Origin: Poa pratensis
Taxonomy: Eukaryota; Streptophyta; Magnoliopsida; Poales; Poaceae
Direction of reading: 5' to 3'
Assembly (NCBI GenBank): GCA_947311845.1
Contig: CAMZMU010000107.1
Location: 14,427,949 to 14,491,948 of the forward strand
Length of the DNA stretch: 64,000 nucleotides
The number at the start of each line of letters is the position of its first letter. The stretch's first letter is position 1. The notes under the pieces are model-generated. The model was not told the origin of the DNA. It ran no database searches and worked only from the letters and a program-made list of their open reading frames with translations. This document shows, piece by piece, positions 22,011 through 34,287 of this stretch. Both the position numbers and the translations under genes were made by a program.

Positions 22011-25000
22011 CCTACAAGCTTTAATAAAAAGTATAATTTTTTCCTTGTTTTTTCTGGTAATCGACAACTAGATAGCGGAGTGAACAATTATCATACGCAA
22101 TTGGGCAATCTCACGAGCGATTTCTTCATTGTCTATGATGTATGTATAAAGCCCGAAAACAGGGGGCTTGGCTTGGTCTTCCTCTTGGAAAGACATGTGC
22201 ATAAATACAGTAGAGACAAATTAATCCTTGCCATGCATCTGTAATTGTGCTATCACCGCCATACAATCAAATTCAAGCATGGTTGGCTTATTCACACACT
22301 CTCTTGAGATAGTTGAACATAGTCATGTCACTGTTTCTGCCTCCAAAACATTATCGCGCGTTCGCCATGTATCTCTTGCATGATAATGCCACTATATGAA
22401 TAACAAACAACCTGGACATAATTGGTGTGTTTTAGATAACATAATTGTGTGTTGAACACTTGAACTCCAAGGGAATGAAGCTGATTGTTGAATAGACTTT
22501 TAGATGATTCCCAAAAGGTGTTATACAAAATGTTGAGATTTGATGTTAGGCCCAATAGGGAAGGGAGAAGATGAACAAGAATGGAGATGAGAGCTCCTGT
22601 TGGTACCCTCTAAATTCGTATAAAAAGTATATATCATGTGCACATTAGTCGCCGCAACTCTATGTACTAAAAAGGCGCGTAAAGGTGGACAAACGGCGAT
22701 GTTCAGAACCGAAAGGATCTAAATGTCACCTACATGGGAGAATAGATGATTTAAAACAATTAGACTTTCCACGTAATACTATTAATGAATTAAACGTGTC
22801 AGATTCTTTTCAAACACAAAATACTAAATATCTTAGAATCACTTCCTCGGTTGTGCCATGCAATTCTCGCAGATCAATACTTAACTTCGATTTGACAGAA
22901 GTGGCTTCATATATCGACACGCCGAGAAGCCGGCGTAACATGACAGAACACGTCAATCCGTTTGTAGCTCGGAAGGCGGGGATGGTGTTCCTTCGATTAC
23001 GAAAAACAAAAATCCGTTTGAGACCAGCGGCAACTCATGTCATGTGGCAAACCCATGAGACTGTTGCATGGCGTGGCCTGGGCTCAGCCCACCCGTTCAA
23101 TCAAGCGACAGGCCACCCAACGCTATGAACTGCTTAGCTACAGTACAGCTAGCCCTAACCGCGGTCCACCCACCTCTTTGCTCATGTGCCCACGATCTGC
23201 TAAGCAAAATTCTGCTCAAAACTTTTGAATTTTAATTTCGCTTGTATGATTTACGTGCATTAATAAATCGAGACTACTGCTGTTGAAGCAGCTACTTGTT
23301 GCAGTAACAACAGATTCTAGTTTTGGAGTCGTCTTTTTTCGAGTGGTAGGTCTCTTGGCTCAAGTGATTGATCGTGCAATAACCAAGCAATAAAATGGTC
23401 TTATGCAATAAGTCATCAACGGAAAAAAAATGTACAAATGGCAGATTTTTCTTCTTCTTTGGGCATACAAATTCATCTGGAAAAATAGGCAGAAAAATTA
23501 AAACAAATACCATTAAAAAAACAGGGCACGTCTGCACGGAAAGGAAACAGAAGATCACTTGGCAGAGACATCGTTTCCGTCAGACCCATCCATATTCTTC
23601 TACCTCGGGACTCATGCAAACTCGCCAAAACCAGCGCAGAGTCGCCGTCCTCCGGCCATGCCAGCCAGTGCCATGAGCGAGCCTCATCAGCTCTACAGAA
23701 TTCGCCTCTGCACCGCACGATGGTGTACCGAGCTTTCGGTCCCGGAATTTCGTACGCGCCACTTCGTTCCAGGTGCTCCTCCACATGCGGCTATGCCAAT
23801 CCTAGGCCTAGCTGACTAGCTCACAGGTCACACAGCACTGCCCTGCTGGTATAGTGGTACTATGGGGCTAGGAGGCCAAGCCCGGCCATGAAATTTTGTC
23901 CCGGCGTGTTCTCAACGATAGCTGTCACCTGCAAGCATGGAACAGTACATACTGTTAGGAAAGCCTGATGGAAACTTTGATTACTATATTCATACAGTAT
24001 GAGATAATGTAAACATGATATTTAGCTCATCAGCAGGATAACTGAGGAGAAGGTATCAACCGCTCCAATAGCGAAATTATAGCTAGTCTTTCTGCTGGCT
24101 CAAGTACTCAAGTGTCAAAGCTTGCTATCCTTTCTTTTTTTCGCTTGCCAGGCAGTTTGCCTTCTTTCCCTTTTTAAGATTATGCTGTAATAAGCGAAAA
24201 ATAAATACTCTGTATTTTTGTTATGTGATTAATAGAAATGGGGATAGCCCGGTTGGAAAAAGTGTCAACCATGCAATCAGCAACATAAACCTGACCTATC
24301 CTTCTGTTCTGCTGGCTAAAGTGTCAAAGCTCGGTACAGAGCTTCAAATAAACGGACACATATAGTTAGTGAGGATTTCAGCTAAACTGAAGTGTTATGT
24401 GTGATCCTCGCAAAATAAAGTGTTGTCTGTGTGACACGTTTTATTCGCCAGTCGTTTGGTTTAAAGTTACAGATGCAATGGTTAAGCCACGTGCCAGTGT
24501 TACTTATTTTTGTGGTGTACCGATAACACGGTAGAAGTGCAGATGTTCTGTGGAAAATAACTGCATCTGACATTCAGCCATTTACCTTTTATTTATAACC
24601 GAAATCCTCCTCAGGCCCTCATTTCAGTTCTAAAAACTGGATCAGTACGATTCTACTTGCAATAAGCATGCAACATGCTCCCAGAGAAACTGTGATCTTG
24701 AGACTAGAGGATCTAAAATTGCTTTGGTTAGACACTTCACGTGGAGTTGAGAAAAGTTGTGTGAATTGCATGCTTAATGAAAGGAAACTCACAGTTGCGC
24801 CTCTATGTTTCGTTCGAGAGAGAAAAAAATAGACAAGTGTTCCACAAGAGAACTATGGAAAATGCTTGATGGGGTGTAAACATTATTCATAAAGCAATGA
24901 AAAGATACATCACCTGTTTCTTTTTGGAAACTATTTCAGTTCATATGTGCTTCTTCCACTGCAAATTGCTACGACAAAATGTGCAGACATGTATCAATCG

Positions 25001-26573
25001 CCCTGTAAAAGGAAAAATATGTTTTACAAAATAGATAACTCACTTACCAGAAATCAAATCAGAAAGTAAAGGCCATAGACCGCAAGCTATGTCCTTGGTT
25101 AGTCTAATCGATGAACTTGTCAAATAACTAATGATGTTCAGCTAATATTATGCCAACATTAAAGTGAGCGTGAATATACCACCCATACTTGAATTTCAGA
25201 ATGGACGAGCTAAATGCGAACTAGAAACACATCAGAGATATTACTGAAACTAGTTATTGCCTCAGCATTCTCCTGTTTAACGCTTTCTTGAACTAGATCA
25301 TCACTTTTAAGACTCAACTTCTTATCTCCCTACTGCTTACAGTCAAGATGGGGATGATAGGCTACAGCCTACAGTTAGTTATAATTGCTCATACCTGCTA
25401 CATATAGCCATCTTGTCTACATTCTCCTGGTTAAAAAGGCTTTCTAAACAAGCTCCAAGCAACCATTATTTATGAAATTTAGTTTTCTCTGCCCCAAGTT
25501 TGCAAGTTTTTCAAGAATCAGTATTTCGTTCATTTCAATCAATGAGAGTTAGCGTATTATTATTAATCGTGCTTGTGATTTCTAGAGGAGAAGCAAAGGG
25601 CATCAGTTTCTTTGCCTGAAAAAACCACATGTGGGGAACGGGTAATCTAATCTATCAAACGGCAGTAGAATGGTTTAACTGGTTACTTGTCATTCAGCAA
25701 ACATTACAATCTAAACTAAGTCTCCTTTCAGCAAGTTCTCAACTAAGTCTCACTTAAGCCAATTCACTTTGGGTAAGTAAAAGAAAACCCCAGGGCTTTA
25801 CAAGAGAAAGTGTTTAATATAATAGAAGCATAACGGATTTTCCTATTTCAGTAAGATAAAATTTGGTCCGGTTTCATAGCATGTCAAGAATAATACAACA
25901 AGAAAACCCAACCATGTACTAGTCTATCTCTACTGTCGCATAGGTTTCTCTGCATTTCTGTCAGGCAATGAACTGATTTACGAGTGGGGTAGTGTAGGAC
26001 AGCAAAACAAGTTATCCAGCAAAAGGAAGGTGTGATATAAGGATAAAACTGAAGTCAACTGATATATGCTGGTTTGAAGTTACATTGATGCAGCTTCAGT
26101 AAAGTGGTGCATAGGTTAAACTGCATTTATGTCGGGCAATAAACTGATTTTCAGGAAAGGGGTGGGTAGCCAAAAGTTCTAAGACATACAAGAGAAAATA
26201 CATGAAAAAATATACAAAACACAAGTGGGAGCCACAAGAAATTGATTGCCTACCACTATTAATCTATTATCAAAGCAACAATTGGGATTCTAATGTTTAA
26301 GTTTGAAATATGCAGTACTACACAATAAAGTACTATTTGATTGCTCTTGGCTACTCTGGTAAAATGGTGTCAACGCGATTAGCATCCTTATGTAACTTAG
26401 ATGTTCCTCGCTTGGAGAAAAGTAGGCAAAATAAGTAGTGACGACCAAAACTGATGAATAGAATGCATCACACTTCTAACACATTGACAACTACCAGCTG
26501 GCAGTAAAACCAGGGAAGAGTTTACCTCGTATAAGCTCTTGATTGTCCGTGCTAACAATAAATCTTGCAGAGC
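22011..26573. other. intergenic DNA between the AFB and PPR genes
   Basis: No gene recognised. The interval is AT-rich with short frames only. The part from about 23900 to 26573 has few repeats and may include a 3' UTR and terminal introns of the minus-strand PPR transcript. Short open frames at 22685-23128 and 23395-23819 show no known motif. Confidence 0.4.
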
Positions 26574-28240
26574 TCATCTCCTTCGAATACCAATGCTCTT
26601 CTTCTTCTGTGTGATTGAAAAACGTCTTGACATTGCAACATTGTAAAATTTTCTCATATGCTCCGAAAGCCGATGTATTGCACCGAGGTTGCCAACAGCT
26701 GATAATTGCAGCATGATAGCATCGAACTTCTTGTACGACAGTTTCATGTCATGGTTTATCACTTCATCTAGAAGAGTGGTTGCATCTTCTGTTCTTCCGC
26801 AATCAAACAGCCCATCAATCATTATTTCATAGGTATCAACAGCACGCCGACACCTCTTTTGTCCATCTCAATCCAAATATCAAGTGCCCTGTGTGGCTCC
26901 CTCATCGCGAAGAACATCACCATCAGCATATTGTAGGTATGGACACTGGGCTCACAGCGTGCTTCTATCATTCTCTCACAGAGCTTGAGCGCATCGTCAG
27001 CCTTTTGAAGACTACAAAGCACCTCAAGAAAGCAATTGTAGGTGACAATGTCGGGAGGAAACCCAGCCTTCCCCATCTCCTCCAAAACACGGTAAGCGGC
27101 ATCAACTTTACCCGCCAAACACATGCCTTCAACCAAGTCTTTGTAGGTTGATACATCGGGCATGCAGCCACGTTTCGTCATGTCTGAAATCAGCTCGAAG
27201 CACTCGTCCATCTGATCGGCCTTCGCTAGTGCCACAATCATAATAGAGTATGCCTTAGCGGTGGGAGATGATATCTTGGATCCCTCGGTCCTCATGAACT
27301 CAAACAGCTCCCTCGCCTCCGAGACCAGACCGGTGCTGCAGAAGGAGTCGATGGCAGCAATGTAGGTGAAGTTCTCCGGGGTGTGCTTCATCTGAATCAT
27401 TTCCTCGAGCACCTTCATGGCCTTCTTGGGGTCCCTGGCTCGGCACCACCCAAAGAAGAGGATGCTGTATGTCTCGGCATTTCCCTGCAGCTTCCTCTTC
27501 ACGCGGCCAAACACCGTCTCCGCCTCCCTGACCATCCCGCACTTGCAGAACGCGTCCAGAAGGATGTTGAGCGCGTCGGTCTCCGGCGGCGACCGCATCC
27601 GCGCCCGGCGTTTCTTGGCCAGCTTCCTGAGGTTGGTGAGGTGCTTCTCCGTGTAGGCGCGCAGGATGGCCAGCAGGTCGTCGACCGGCACCGACCTCGT
27701 GCCGTGGCGCTTCATGTGGTCCAGCACGTCGCAGAGGACGCCGAACTGGCGGGACTTGTACCGGGTGCCGGAGAGGATGTCGATCATGTCGTTGTAGGTC
27801 CGGTGCTCGTGCACGTAGCCGTCCTGCTGGGAGGCCCAGGCGAAGAACCGGAAGGCCAGCTTCTCCTCGTAGCGGAGGCGGTGCATGACGTCGGCCACGA
27901 GCGGGGTGGTGAGCTCGGCGCCCAGCGCGTCGAGGGCCGCCTCCGTGCCCTCGTTGGAGCCTTCCTCTGTCTCTGTCACCGCGTCGTAGATCCTGTCCGA
28001 GAGAGATGCGACGTGCTGCTCCTGGAGGTTGGTGGGGAGGAGGACGTGCTCGGAGTAGAACCGGCGCGCCGGGATGTCTGGGAGATGGCCCCGCGGAGGC
28101 GGGGTTCGAGCGCGATTTAGCGGCAAGGAGAAGGCGCGCCAGTTGTGGGCTTCCGCGAGAGAGGACAAGGGCGCGGCGGCGAGGAGGCGACGGAGGTGAC
28201 GGAGGTGACGGAGCCGGAGGGGGAGGCTGGGGGATATCAT
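26574..28240 (-). pseudogene. P-class pentatricopeptide repeat (PPR) protein gene, frameshifted near the 3' end
   Basis: The frame opens at 28240 with a Leu/Arg-rich N-terminus (MISPSLPLRLRHLRHLRRLL), consistent with mitochondrial or plastid import. About nine 35-residue PPR motifs follow, including YNDMIDIL, NILLDAFCKCGMVREAE, YSILFFGWCRARDPKKAM, YSIMIVALAKADQMDE, YKDLVEGMCLAGKVDAAY, YNCFLEVLCSLQKADDAL and YNMLMVMFFAMREPHRAL. After EMDKRG the frame runs off into VGVLLIPMK and a stop (26822). In the next frame the PPR motifs resume at once with RRAVDTYEIMIDGLFDCG and continue to a stop at 26574, for about 555 codons in all. A single missing base near 26849-26852 explains this. PPR proteins bind organelle RNA in editing, splicing or stability; the target here is unknown. 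The lesion could be genuine or a base-calling error. Confidence 0.85.
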
Positions 28241-28601
28241 GTGGCCGGGGAACGTGAGTCAGTGACGGCAGATGGGGGATTTGGAGGCTGGATGGGACGG
28301 GGCGGAATGGGGGACGGCGGCGTCTGCGTGGGAACAGGGTCTGGAAATTTTATATTGCACCGCGGCGCGGTGGCCGGCGGCCGGCGGCGCGCGTGGAGGA
28401 GAGGATGGACGTCCTCGCTTTGTTCGATGATGGATTGATGGGTTCCGTGCAGAGGAAAGGTCGCTGAGGCGTTGCGGCCTGCGACGGTGATGGACTAGGC
28501 CGAACATGCGGCCTAGACTCTCTAGGCTAAGCGGGCCGTATGGAGGAACTCAGATGGAAATGCAACGTCCTCTAAAAAACTAGCAGCAGGTGAAATTCTA
28601 G
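28241..28601 (-). promoter_or_regulatory. PPR gene upstream region
   Basis: A GC-rich interval lies upstream of the PPR start and runs up to the left edge of the duplicated ATL region. No clear TATA box or other control element is recognised. Confidence 0.35.
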
Positions 28602-28859
28602 TTTATCTAAAAAAAAAAGGTGAAATTCTAGTTTTATTATGAAAAATAACTCGTGGGTACAATTAGCAAGGTTCTTTCTGGTCCATGGAGCGATCATTCC
28701 ATCAACTGTTATTAGCCTTCGCGCTTCTTAAACCGTTGCACTAAAAAAGGTTTCCAGAGCAGCTTCCGAGAGATCGGATGTGAGATCCTGACACAGGACT
28801 TAATAGGATTGATAGAATACTCATATCAACAAGTTGCAATTTCTTTTTTGGAAACTCAT

Positions 28860-29137
28860 CTGGAATGAACTCCGAGGTTAAGCGTGCTTGGCCTGGAGCA
28901 CTCCAAGCAGGGACGGAGCTAGGGGGGCGCGCTGGGGCCATGGCCCCCCCTAAGCTGATTTTTTTGGGTTGAAGCCTACCAATAATCTGTGAAGTTTATT
29001 GCTAAATCATGCTAAGTTAGTCCTAATGGCCCCCTCCAAGGTTCAAGACGTGCATTTGGCCCCCCTCACATATTTTTCCTGGCTCCGTCCCTGACTCCAA
29101 GGATGTGTGACCGACCGGAAACTCGTTCCTGGGTGCG
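28860..29137 (+). repeat. 5S rRNA-derived (Cassandra-like) LTR segment, split by a MITE
   Basis: GAACTCCGAGGTTAAGCGTG plus CTTGG (28867-28892) matches the internal promoter region of plant 5S rRNA; after the MITE, GGATGTGTGACC and CGGAAACTCGT (29102 onward) correspond to the GGATGGGTGACC box and following part. The intact sister copy is at 35370-35450. A 5S-like domain within a repeated sequence is the hallmark of Cassandra TRIM retrotransposon LTRs. It is not a functional 5S gene: the 5' third is missing and an insertion separates the promoter boxes. Confidence 0.75.
28908..29093. mobile_element. hAT-type MITE inside the 5S-like domain
   Basis: A 186-bp insertion has perfect 12-bp terminal repeats, CAGGGACGGAGC and GCTCCGTCCCTG, and an 8-bp target duplication ACTCCAAG at 28900-28907 and 29094-29101. 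The empty site is seen in unit B at 35410-35417. The interior has C-rich runs (GGCCCCCC) and no coding capacity. Confidence 0.95.
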
Positions 29138-29955
29138 CACGAGTTAGGACAAAGTGCGCGGAAAAAACTAGTGTTGATTTGTGGGGCCAGTCTGAAGATC
29201 CTAAAGAGCTGAGAGGGGTGACAGGCATTGGAGGGTACAAAAACGTCCGCTAAAAAAAAGATGGAATGCAACGAAAAAAAGGTTTGACTGCATTGCCCGT
29301 GAGTATTTTTTTTCTCATATAGGGAAAACAAAGCAAAGCAAATACCGGCAGAGTGGAATCTTTTTTTTTTTTGAGGGGAAGAATTTTATTTTTTTCTTTA
29401 GTATCTCTCCAATTAAAAAGAACGTAATGTTCTCATTATGCCCTTTCTTTCGTCTCACTCCTTCCCATTTTGATTCCTTCCCTCTCATGTTTGATTTTTC
29501 TCCCACTGTTTTCCCTAAAAAGTCTCAAGTGCCCCATGTCTTATTAATTAACAAATAAAATCTTGTGTTCTTTCTGAAGGCGATAAATGCTTACAAAATA
29601 AAATCCTACTCCCTCCGTCCAGGATTGTTAGTCCCCTGGTGGATTTCTATTTGTCTGGAAACTATCCTCAAATAAGGCCCGTAATCATTTATTGCCCTAA
29701 TTAACCATGCCGTAATTACTCTAAAATCCCACCCAGCCGCACCTTCCTCTCTCTCATTTATTTCTTTCCTAAAATTTGTCCCGTGTGAAAGAGTTTTGCT
29801 GCATGTGGTGTGACAGTTTGCATGTCTAACTTAATTACGCTATTAAAAGGAATACGAAACTGCCCCGTTTATTGGTGGAAACGGCTGGAGAAGCGAGGAT
29901 GTACCAGCCCAATAGGATTGCGCCTTGGTCGCGCTGCGCTTCACTGGAGGACTAA

Positions 29956-30264
29956 GACTAGTCACAATGGGAGTATCATAGCTAGTATCATGCATGCCAT
30001 GTTGGCAAAAATCTGATGTGGCACAGTAATTAATGAAGAAAGAGAGGAAAGTGGTATCTACCTATGTTACGGTATCATAGCACACAAAATAAGATTTTTT
30101 AATAGCAAGTTAATCTTGTGCACATATTTATATTGGGATACTACAAACAAATAAATGAGATGTGGCTATGATACTACTATATGATACTATGCATTGTAGG
30201 GATAGTATCATACACTAGTATCATATGCATGATACCAATTTATGATACTACCCATTCTTCACTC
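29956..30264. mobile_element. Tourist-like MITE
   Basis: The left end is GACTAGTCACAATGGGAGTA and continues TCATA; the right end is TATGATACTACCCATTCTTC. These are imperfect inverted copies of each other. The interior is rich in GTATCATA-type repeats. It sits where unit B has about 3.8 kb of different sequence, so it marks one edge of the rearrangement in unit A. The target duplication is not clear. Confidence 0.6.
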
Positions 30265-30780
30265 AGTATCTTGATAATGAATGGGTTGGCTATCCATGTG
30301 GAGTATCCGGACTTCTCGATTTGTTCATCTTCTAACAACTTGTCCAACTATCGTTGGTTGAATGCCTTATGTTCGTCAGAGAACCGCGTCAATTTCCGCT
30401 TCACATGTCGAACCTTAGGGTCTACGTTTGGGTGTTATTCCACGAGTTCCCTCGGGTATTCTAATGACATCAGCCAAACACATCGGCGCCATTTTGGCGT
30501 AGAAACTTCATAAGGGAACACTCCAAGTGTTGTTACATATTTGAGATGATCTGAACCGGTCAGTCTGGGTGGTCTTCTCCTAACGGGACAATCTTGTCAG
30601 TTCTTGGGGAAGGACTGCTAGATTGGGCCTAGCGCGGGCCTTGGCCGATAGGTCTTCGATAGTTGTAGAGAAAAATGGTTGGCCTTTTGCCATGTTTGCG
30701 GCCATCTTGTCGAATTATACAGTGAACTCGGCGAGATGAACAATCTAGGGTTTTTGGGTATATGGTGAATACTCCCCCAA
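30265..30780 (-). pseudogene. Ty3/gypsy polyprotein relic in unit A
   Basis: The minus strand gives phrases such as VKRKLTRFSDEHKAF, DKLLEDEQIEKSGYSTWIA and NPFIIK, which match the start of gypsy reverse transcriptase (typical family pattern: RRF...I..EV.KLL..G.I.....W.ANPV.V). It is cut off by the Tourist-like MITE at 30264. The sister copy in unit B continues further into the domain. It is degenerate and non-functional. Confidence 0.6.
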
Positions 30781-30909
30781 TCTTCTTTCTCATCCTTAAT
30801 TGTAATAGCACGACCTCTTTTTCTTAGATGAAAGTACAAGATATTTGCAATGTTTAGCGGCCTGATGGCTGAAGAGCTACATTAATAATTAAAGAGATCG
30901 TTTTGGCTC

Positions 30910-31281
30910 CCGGGTGTACGTGCTCCTGTTATATGTTTCAAATTTTTAAAAAATAAAAAACTCTTCCAAAAAATCTGAAACAATTTAGGCACAAACATAT
31001 ACAAGTTTGCAACATTCGTGCAAAATTTCGGAAGAAAATAACAATTTATGTGGTTTGTGCAAAAAAGACAAAATTTTTGCTTTGAAAAATGTATTTTTAA
31101 ATCTCATTTCGGCCAACAATTTTGTCTTATTTGCACAGACCACATAAAGTGTCATTTCCTTTCAAACATTTCCGGGAATGCTTCAAACTTGTATATGTTT
31201 GTGCTCAATTTTTTCAAAGTGTTTTCATATTTTTTTAATTTTCAAAAACATAACAGGATCATATGCACCCAGAAGCCAAAA
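30910..31281. mobile_element. fold-back MITE-like element, unit A copy
   Basis: The ends are GGCTCCCGGGTGTACGTGCT on the left and AGCACCC-like ATGCACCCAGAAGCC on the right, an imperfect inverted repeat of about 32 bp (with CCTGTTATATGTTTC against AAACATAACAGG). The inner arms with TTTGTCTT and AAGACAAA also pair. There is no coding content. The same insertion is in unit B, so it predates the A/B duplication. Confidence 0.65.
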
Positions 31282-32067
31282 TAAATTTCTGAGTTTTCGG
31301 TCAAAAAACATAGTGTATACACACCTCCAGGAATGCTTCAGTTTTGCCGCCTAACCATTAACTTCCACAGAATTTTTTACTTGTGATGTTGTACTGTTAA
31401 CGAAGTCACTGACGAGCTCTCGCTACCAAGTCGATAAGTACACGGAGAACCTAGCCTGTGTACAATGGGGATGTCCCACCACTACGAATCCGTGTAGCAA
31501 ACAAGTCTTCAGATTATCGGGTGACAAAAAGAGCAGTAAAAGCAACCATTATTCAAGAGATCAGAGTTACATCAAAATGGAGATGGTTTTTTTTGGCCCC
31601 CCTGTTTTTCTAAAAAGAGATCAGAATTATACCATTCACTAGAAGGGGCCCAATGTAATCAGGTAGCACCTCGTTGCATATATTCAGCTAATTCATCTGG
31701 TACCATATTGGCCTTCCTAGGACAAAATTTAAAGTTTGCTTTGTAACAGCTCGTTCGCCAAGGTTAAATCTGTATGTTCCTCTACGAAGTTGAAACAGAA
31801 AAACTACTACAGTATATCTTGTACTGTAATAGCTACTTTGACATCTTTCTCAAGCGGGACTTCCTGAGCACTGCGGCATGCGGGGATTACAGTCTTTTTC
31901 TTGGACTTAATAGCAGAGACATGCACGAACCAGTTTCGTTCCTGCATGTGTGGAAGAACACCGCGGTTTCTAGATCCAGTTAGTCCTGTTTCTTACGTTC
32001 GAACCTGACTGCCACTTGCCTTGTCCACATCGACCGCCACAGAGCCGACTTTGGCACCACCCACAGC

Positions 32068-32346
32068 CATTGTTTCAAATTTCAGTTTCAGAAAAATTTC
32101 GGCCACCACTGAAATCACTGAAATTCAGTGAATTTCAGTGATTTCGGTTTTCGTTTCGGCCAAATGACCGAAATTTTCTCTTAAAATTCGTTTAAATATT
32201 CAGAAATATTTTAAATAATTTTTGAATTCTTGTGTAATACTGAAAGTGCTGAAATATTTTGACTGAAAGGGAATTATTTCTGGGTGTACCGAAATCACTG
32301 AAATTCAGTGAATTTCGACGAAATCTCACTGAATTTGAAAACCATG
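32068..32346. mobile_element. hAT-type MITE inserted in the 3' end of ATL-1
   Basis: A 279-bp insertion is flanked by the 8-mer CCCACAGC at 32060-32067 and 32347-32354. The termini CATTGTTTCAAATTTCAG and (reverse) CATGGTTTTCAAATTCAG are imperfect inverted repeats. The interior is made of repeated AAATTCAGTGA and CACTGAAAT segments. ATL-2 (41565-41575), ATL-3 and ATL-4 show the empty site. The insertion replaces the last part of the ATL-1 reading frame. Confidence 0.95.
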
Positions 32347-33515
32347 CCCACAGCAGAGCCGTCGGCGAAGTCGACGGCGGCCACTCGTTTCCCTCTGATC
32401 CTCGTAGACGATGACGACGATACCTCACCTCCGTCGGAGCTATCCGTTCTCCTGGGCCCCGAAAAGAACCTTCCGGACAACGTCCTGGTGTACCTGAGAA
32501 ACGACGGCCATCTGCCCGCCCGCCCGAGGCGCCCGCCGCGGCGCGAGCACTGCTCACCGGCGGCCATCATCTCCCTGCGCATGTGCTCCGGCAGGCGCAG
32601 CGTGAACCTCTCCAGGTCGCGGTCGAGCCGGACCAGGGTGGGTGAGTGGCCCGTGGAGTGCGACCGGACAAGCTTCGCCGTCGCGTTTGCCTTCACCGGC
32701 CGGGACCGCATCGCGCGCCGCTGGGTGCCTATGCGCTGCAGCTCCATGGCCTCCTTCCTGCGCTGCTCCGCTTCCTCCTCGGTCACCACGTCGATCACCA
32801 CGGACGATGGAGGCTGCACGCTGCTCTCTTCTTGGTGGTGCCGTGCCACGGCGATTTCGCTGGAGTTGGAGTTGGTGTTTGCATCCGGCGCCGGCGGGGG
32901 ATGCTCGTCGTCGCTGCCGGTGTCCTTGCTGGGGTCGAGGTTGCAGCGGCAGACCGGGCAGGTGACGTGGCTTGCGAGCCACTCGCCGATGCAGTCCGGG
33001 TGGAAGGCGTGGCTGCACCTGGGCAGCAGCCGGAGCCGCTCCTCGTCCTCGAACTCGCTGAGGCACACGGCGCACTCGAGCGCGGCCAGCGACGCCGCCC
33101 CCTTCTTCCCGACGCGCAGCGCCTTGGCCTCCGCGTACCTCATGGTGGGGAAGGCCTCGACCACCGCGGAGTCGAGCCCGCGCGTCCGCCTCTGCAGCCG
33201 CCGGGAGAGGAAGCCAAAGGACACGTCGGCGGCGGGCACGGAGCGGTCGGATGGTCGGGCAGCGTGGGCGGCGTAGGAGTAGCCGGTGCAGCGGCGGAGG
33301 TAGATGATGGAGGCGGCGATGAGGACGAACACCGCGATGACGCCGGCGAGCAGCGCGATCATGGTCGTGCTGACGCGCATCTCCTGGTCGGTGGCGTAGT
33401 CGTCGCTGCTGGTCCCCTGCCGCGCCGTCGCCGGCTGCGCGCTGCCGGCGGACGCGAGCGCGCAGACGAGGAGCGCCGCGAGCAGCGCGTGTTGGTGGAG
33501 GCGGGGCGTGTCCAT
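32295..33515 (-). CDS. ATL-type RING-H2 E3 ubiquitin ligase, copy 1 (C-terminus altered by a MITE)
   Basis: An intronless frame of 406 residues. A signal peptide (1-26) and one transmembrane helix (about 52-73, [20 protein letters not shown]) are followed by the ATL GLD motif ([15 protein letters not shown], from 113) and a complete RING-H2 finger: Cys148, Cys151, Cys167, His169, His172, Cys175, Cys186, Cys189, with Trp179. Such ATLs are membrane-anchored ubiquitin ligases, often in defence or stress responses; the substrate is unknown. After GSAV the native tail seen in copies 2-4 is replaced by MITE-encoded residues ending FTEFQ, so about 20 native residues are lost. The RING is untouched, so catalytic function may remain. 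The start at 33515 follows a TATA box about 100 bases upstream. Confidence 0.88.
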   Translation of the reverse strand: MDTPRLHQHALLAALLVCALASAGSAQPATARQGTSSDDYATDQEMRVSTTMIALLAGVIAVFVLIAASIIYLRRCTGYSYAAHAARPSDRSVPAADVSFGFLSRRLQRRTRGLDSAVVEAFPTMRYAEAKALRVGKKGAASLAALECAVCLSEFEDEERLRLLPRCSHAFHPDCIGEWLASHVTCPVCRCNLDPSKDTGSDDEHPPPAPDANTNSNSSEIAVARHHQEESSVQPPSSVVIDVVTEEEAEQRRKEAMELQRIGTQRRAMRSRPVKANATAKLVRSHSTGHSPTLVRLDRDLERFTLRLPEHMRREMMAAGEQCSRRGGRLGRAGRWPSFLRYTRTLSGRFFSGPRRTDSSDGGEVSSSSSTRIRGKRVAAVDFADGSAVGMVFKFSEISSKFTEFQ

Positions 33516-33612
33516 CTTACTAGCTAGCTCGCCTAACTGCACTTCCGAACTCCGATGCACAGTGTTATTACTCCGGCTGGTCTGCGCATGCAGTGTGGAC
33601 TGTGGAGTCAGC

Positions 33613-33620
33613 CTATATAG
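33613..33620 (-). promoter_or_regulatory. TATA box of ATL-1
   Basis: CTATATAG lies about 100 bases upstream of the ATG on the minus strand. It is conserved at the same distance in the other three copies (42846, 47937 and 52739), which supports 33515 rather than an upstream ATG as the start. Confidence 0.7.
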
Positions 33621-34050
33621 AGGTGGAGGAGGCGAGTGAAGAAAATCGCAGCGTGTTGAGCTGGTTTGCGTGTTGTTTCGACGAGGTAGGCTTCGTGCGA
33701 GTTGAAGCCGAAGGAAGACGTCGCGGTCGCGTGGGTCGCGCCGGGTCTGGCGGGAGGAAGAGCTGTGGGCCAGGTGCGCGTTACCTGGCAGCGTTTGACT
33801 GCCGACCATCCAGGTGTTCTAGAGCAGCAGGCTGGCAGGAGTGCCAATGGGGCCGACCGGCCGAGGTGGACGACTTTGCATTTGTCTGAATTCAACTACG
33901 TGTCAGACACTCAGGTCAACCAACGGGGGGAGTGCTCGTATCGTATCAGCAACTGCCTATCTGGGGGCACGGACAACGGTTTACAGCTGTTCTTTACGTA
34001 GTTGCATGCATGGTGTGTGATGGTTTTTGACGTAGTCCTGTTAATTAGTA

Positions 34051-34209
34051 CCCTCCGTTCCACGTATAAGATGTTCTAGTTAGATCACATGTTTTGCGAG
34101 GTACAAACCTAAATGAGTGTACATACACGTTAAAACATGTCCAGATAAATCTAAATACATGTGCATGTGGATAAAAGCTAAAACATCTTATATTTAGGAA
34201 CGGAGGGAG
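34051..34209. mobile_element. Stowaway MITE, unit A
   Basis: Flanked by TA; ends CCCTCCGTTCC and GGAACGGAGGG, with inner arms TATAAGATGTTCTAG and CTAAAACATCTTATA. The same insertion occurs in unit C (48375-48535) and in chimeric form in unit B, so it is older than the duplication. Confidence 0.92.
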
Positions 34210-34287
34210 TACTACCTCCAGTTTAGACTAAGCTAGATATATGTCTGCGGCAATCAAAAGCGATCGGAGGGAGTAGTTCCTACGTAA

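Noticed and set aside
23836..23905. tRNA-like stretch with GGTATAGTGGTA
   Set aside because: No matching acceptor stem, anticodon arm or T-loop GGTTCGAAT could be placed around it.
28860..29137. A functional 5S rRNA gene
   Set aside because: Only the internal and 3' parts match, the 5' third is absent and a MITE interrupts this copy.
32308..33527. Long plus-strand frames opposite the ATL genes (also at 41406, 46481 and 51339)
   Set aside because: They are antisense shadows of GC-rich coding sequence; the minus frames contain signal peptide, GLD motif and RING-H2.
33516..33809. N-terminal extension of the ATL frames to an upstream ATG
   Set aside because: It would run through the TATA box and leader, and the signal peptide begins at the downstream Met in all four copies.
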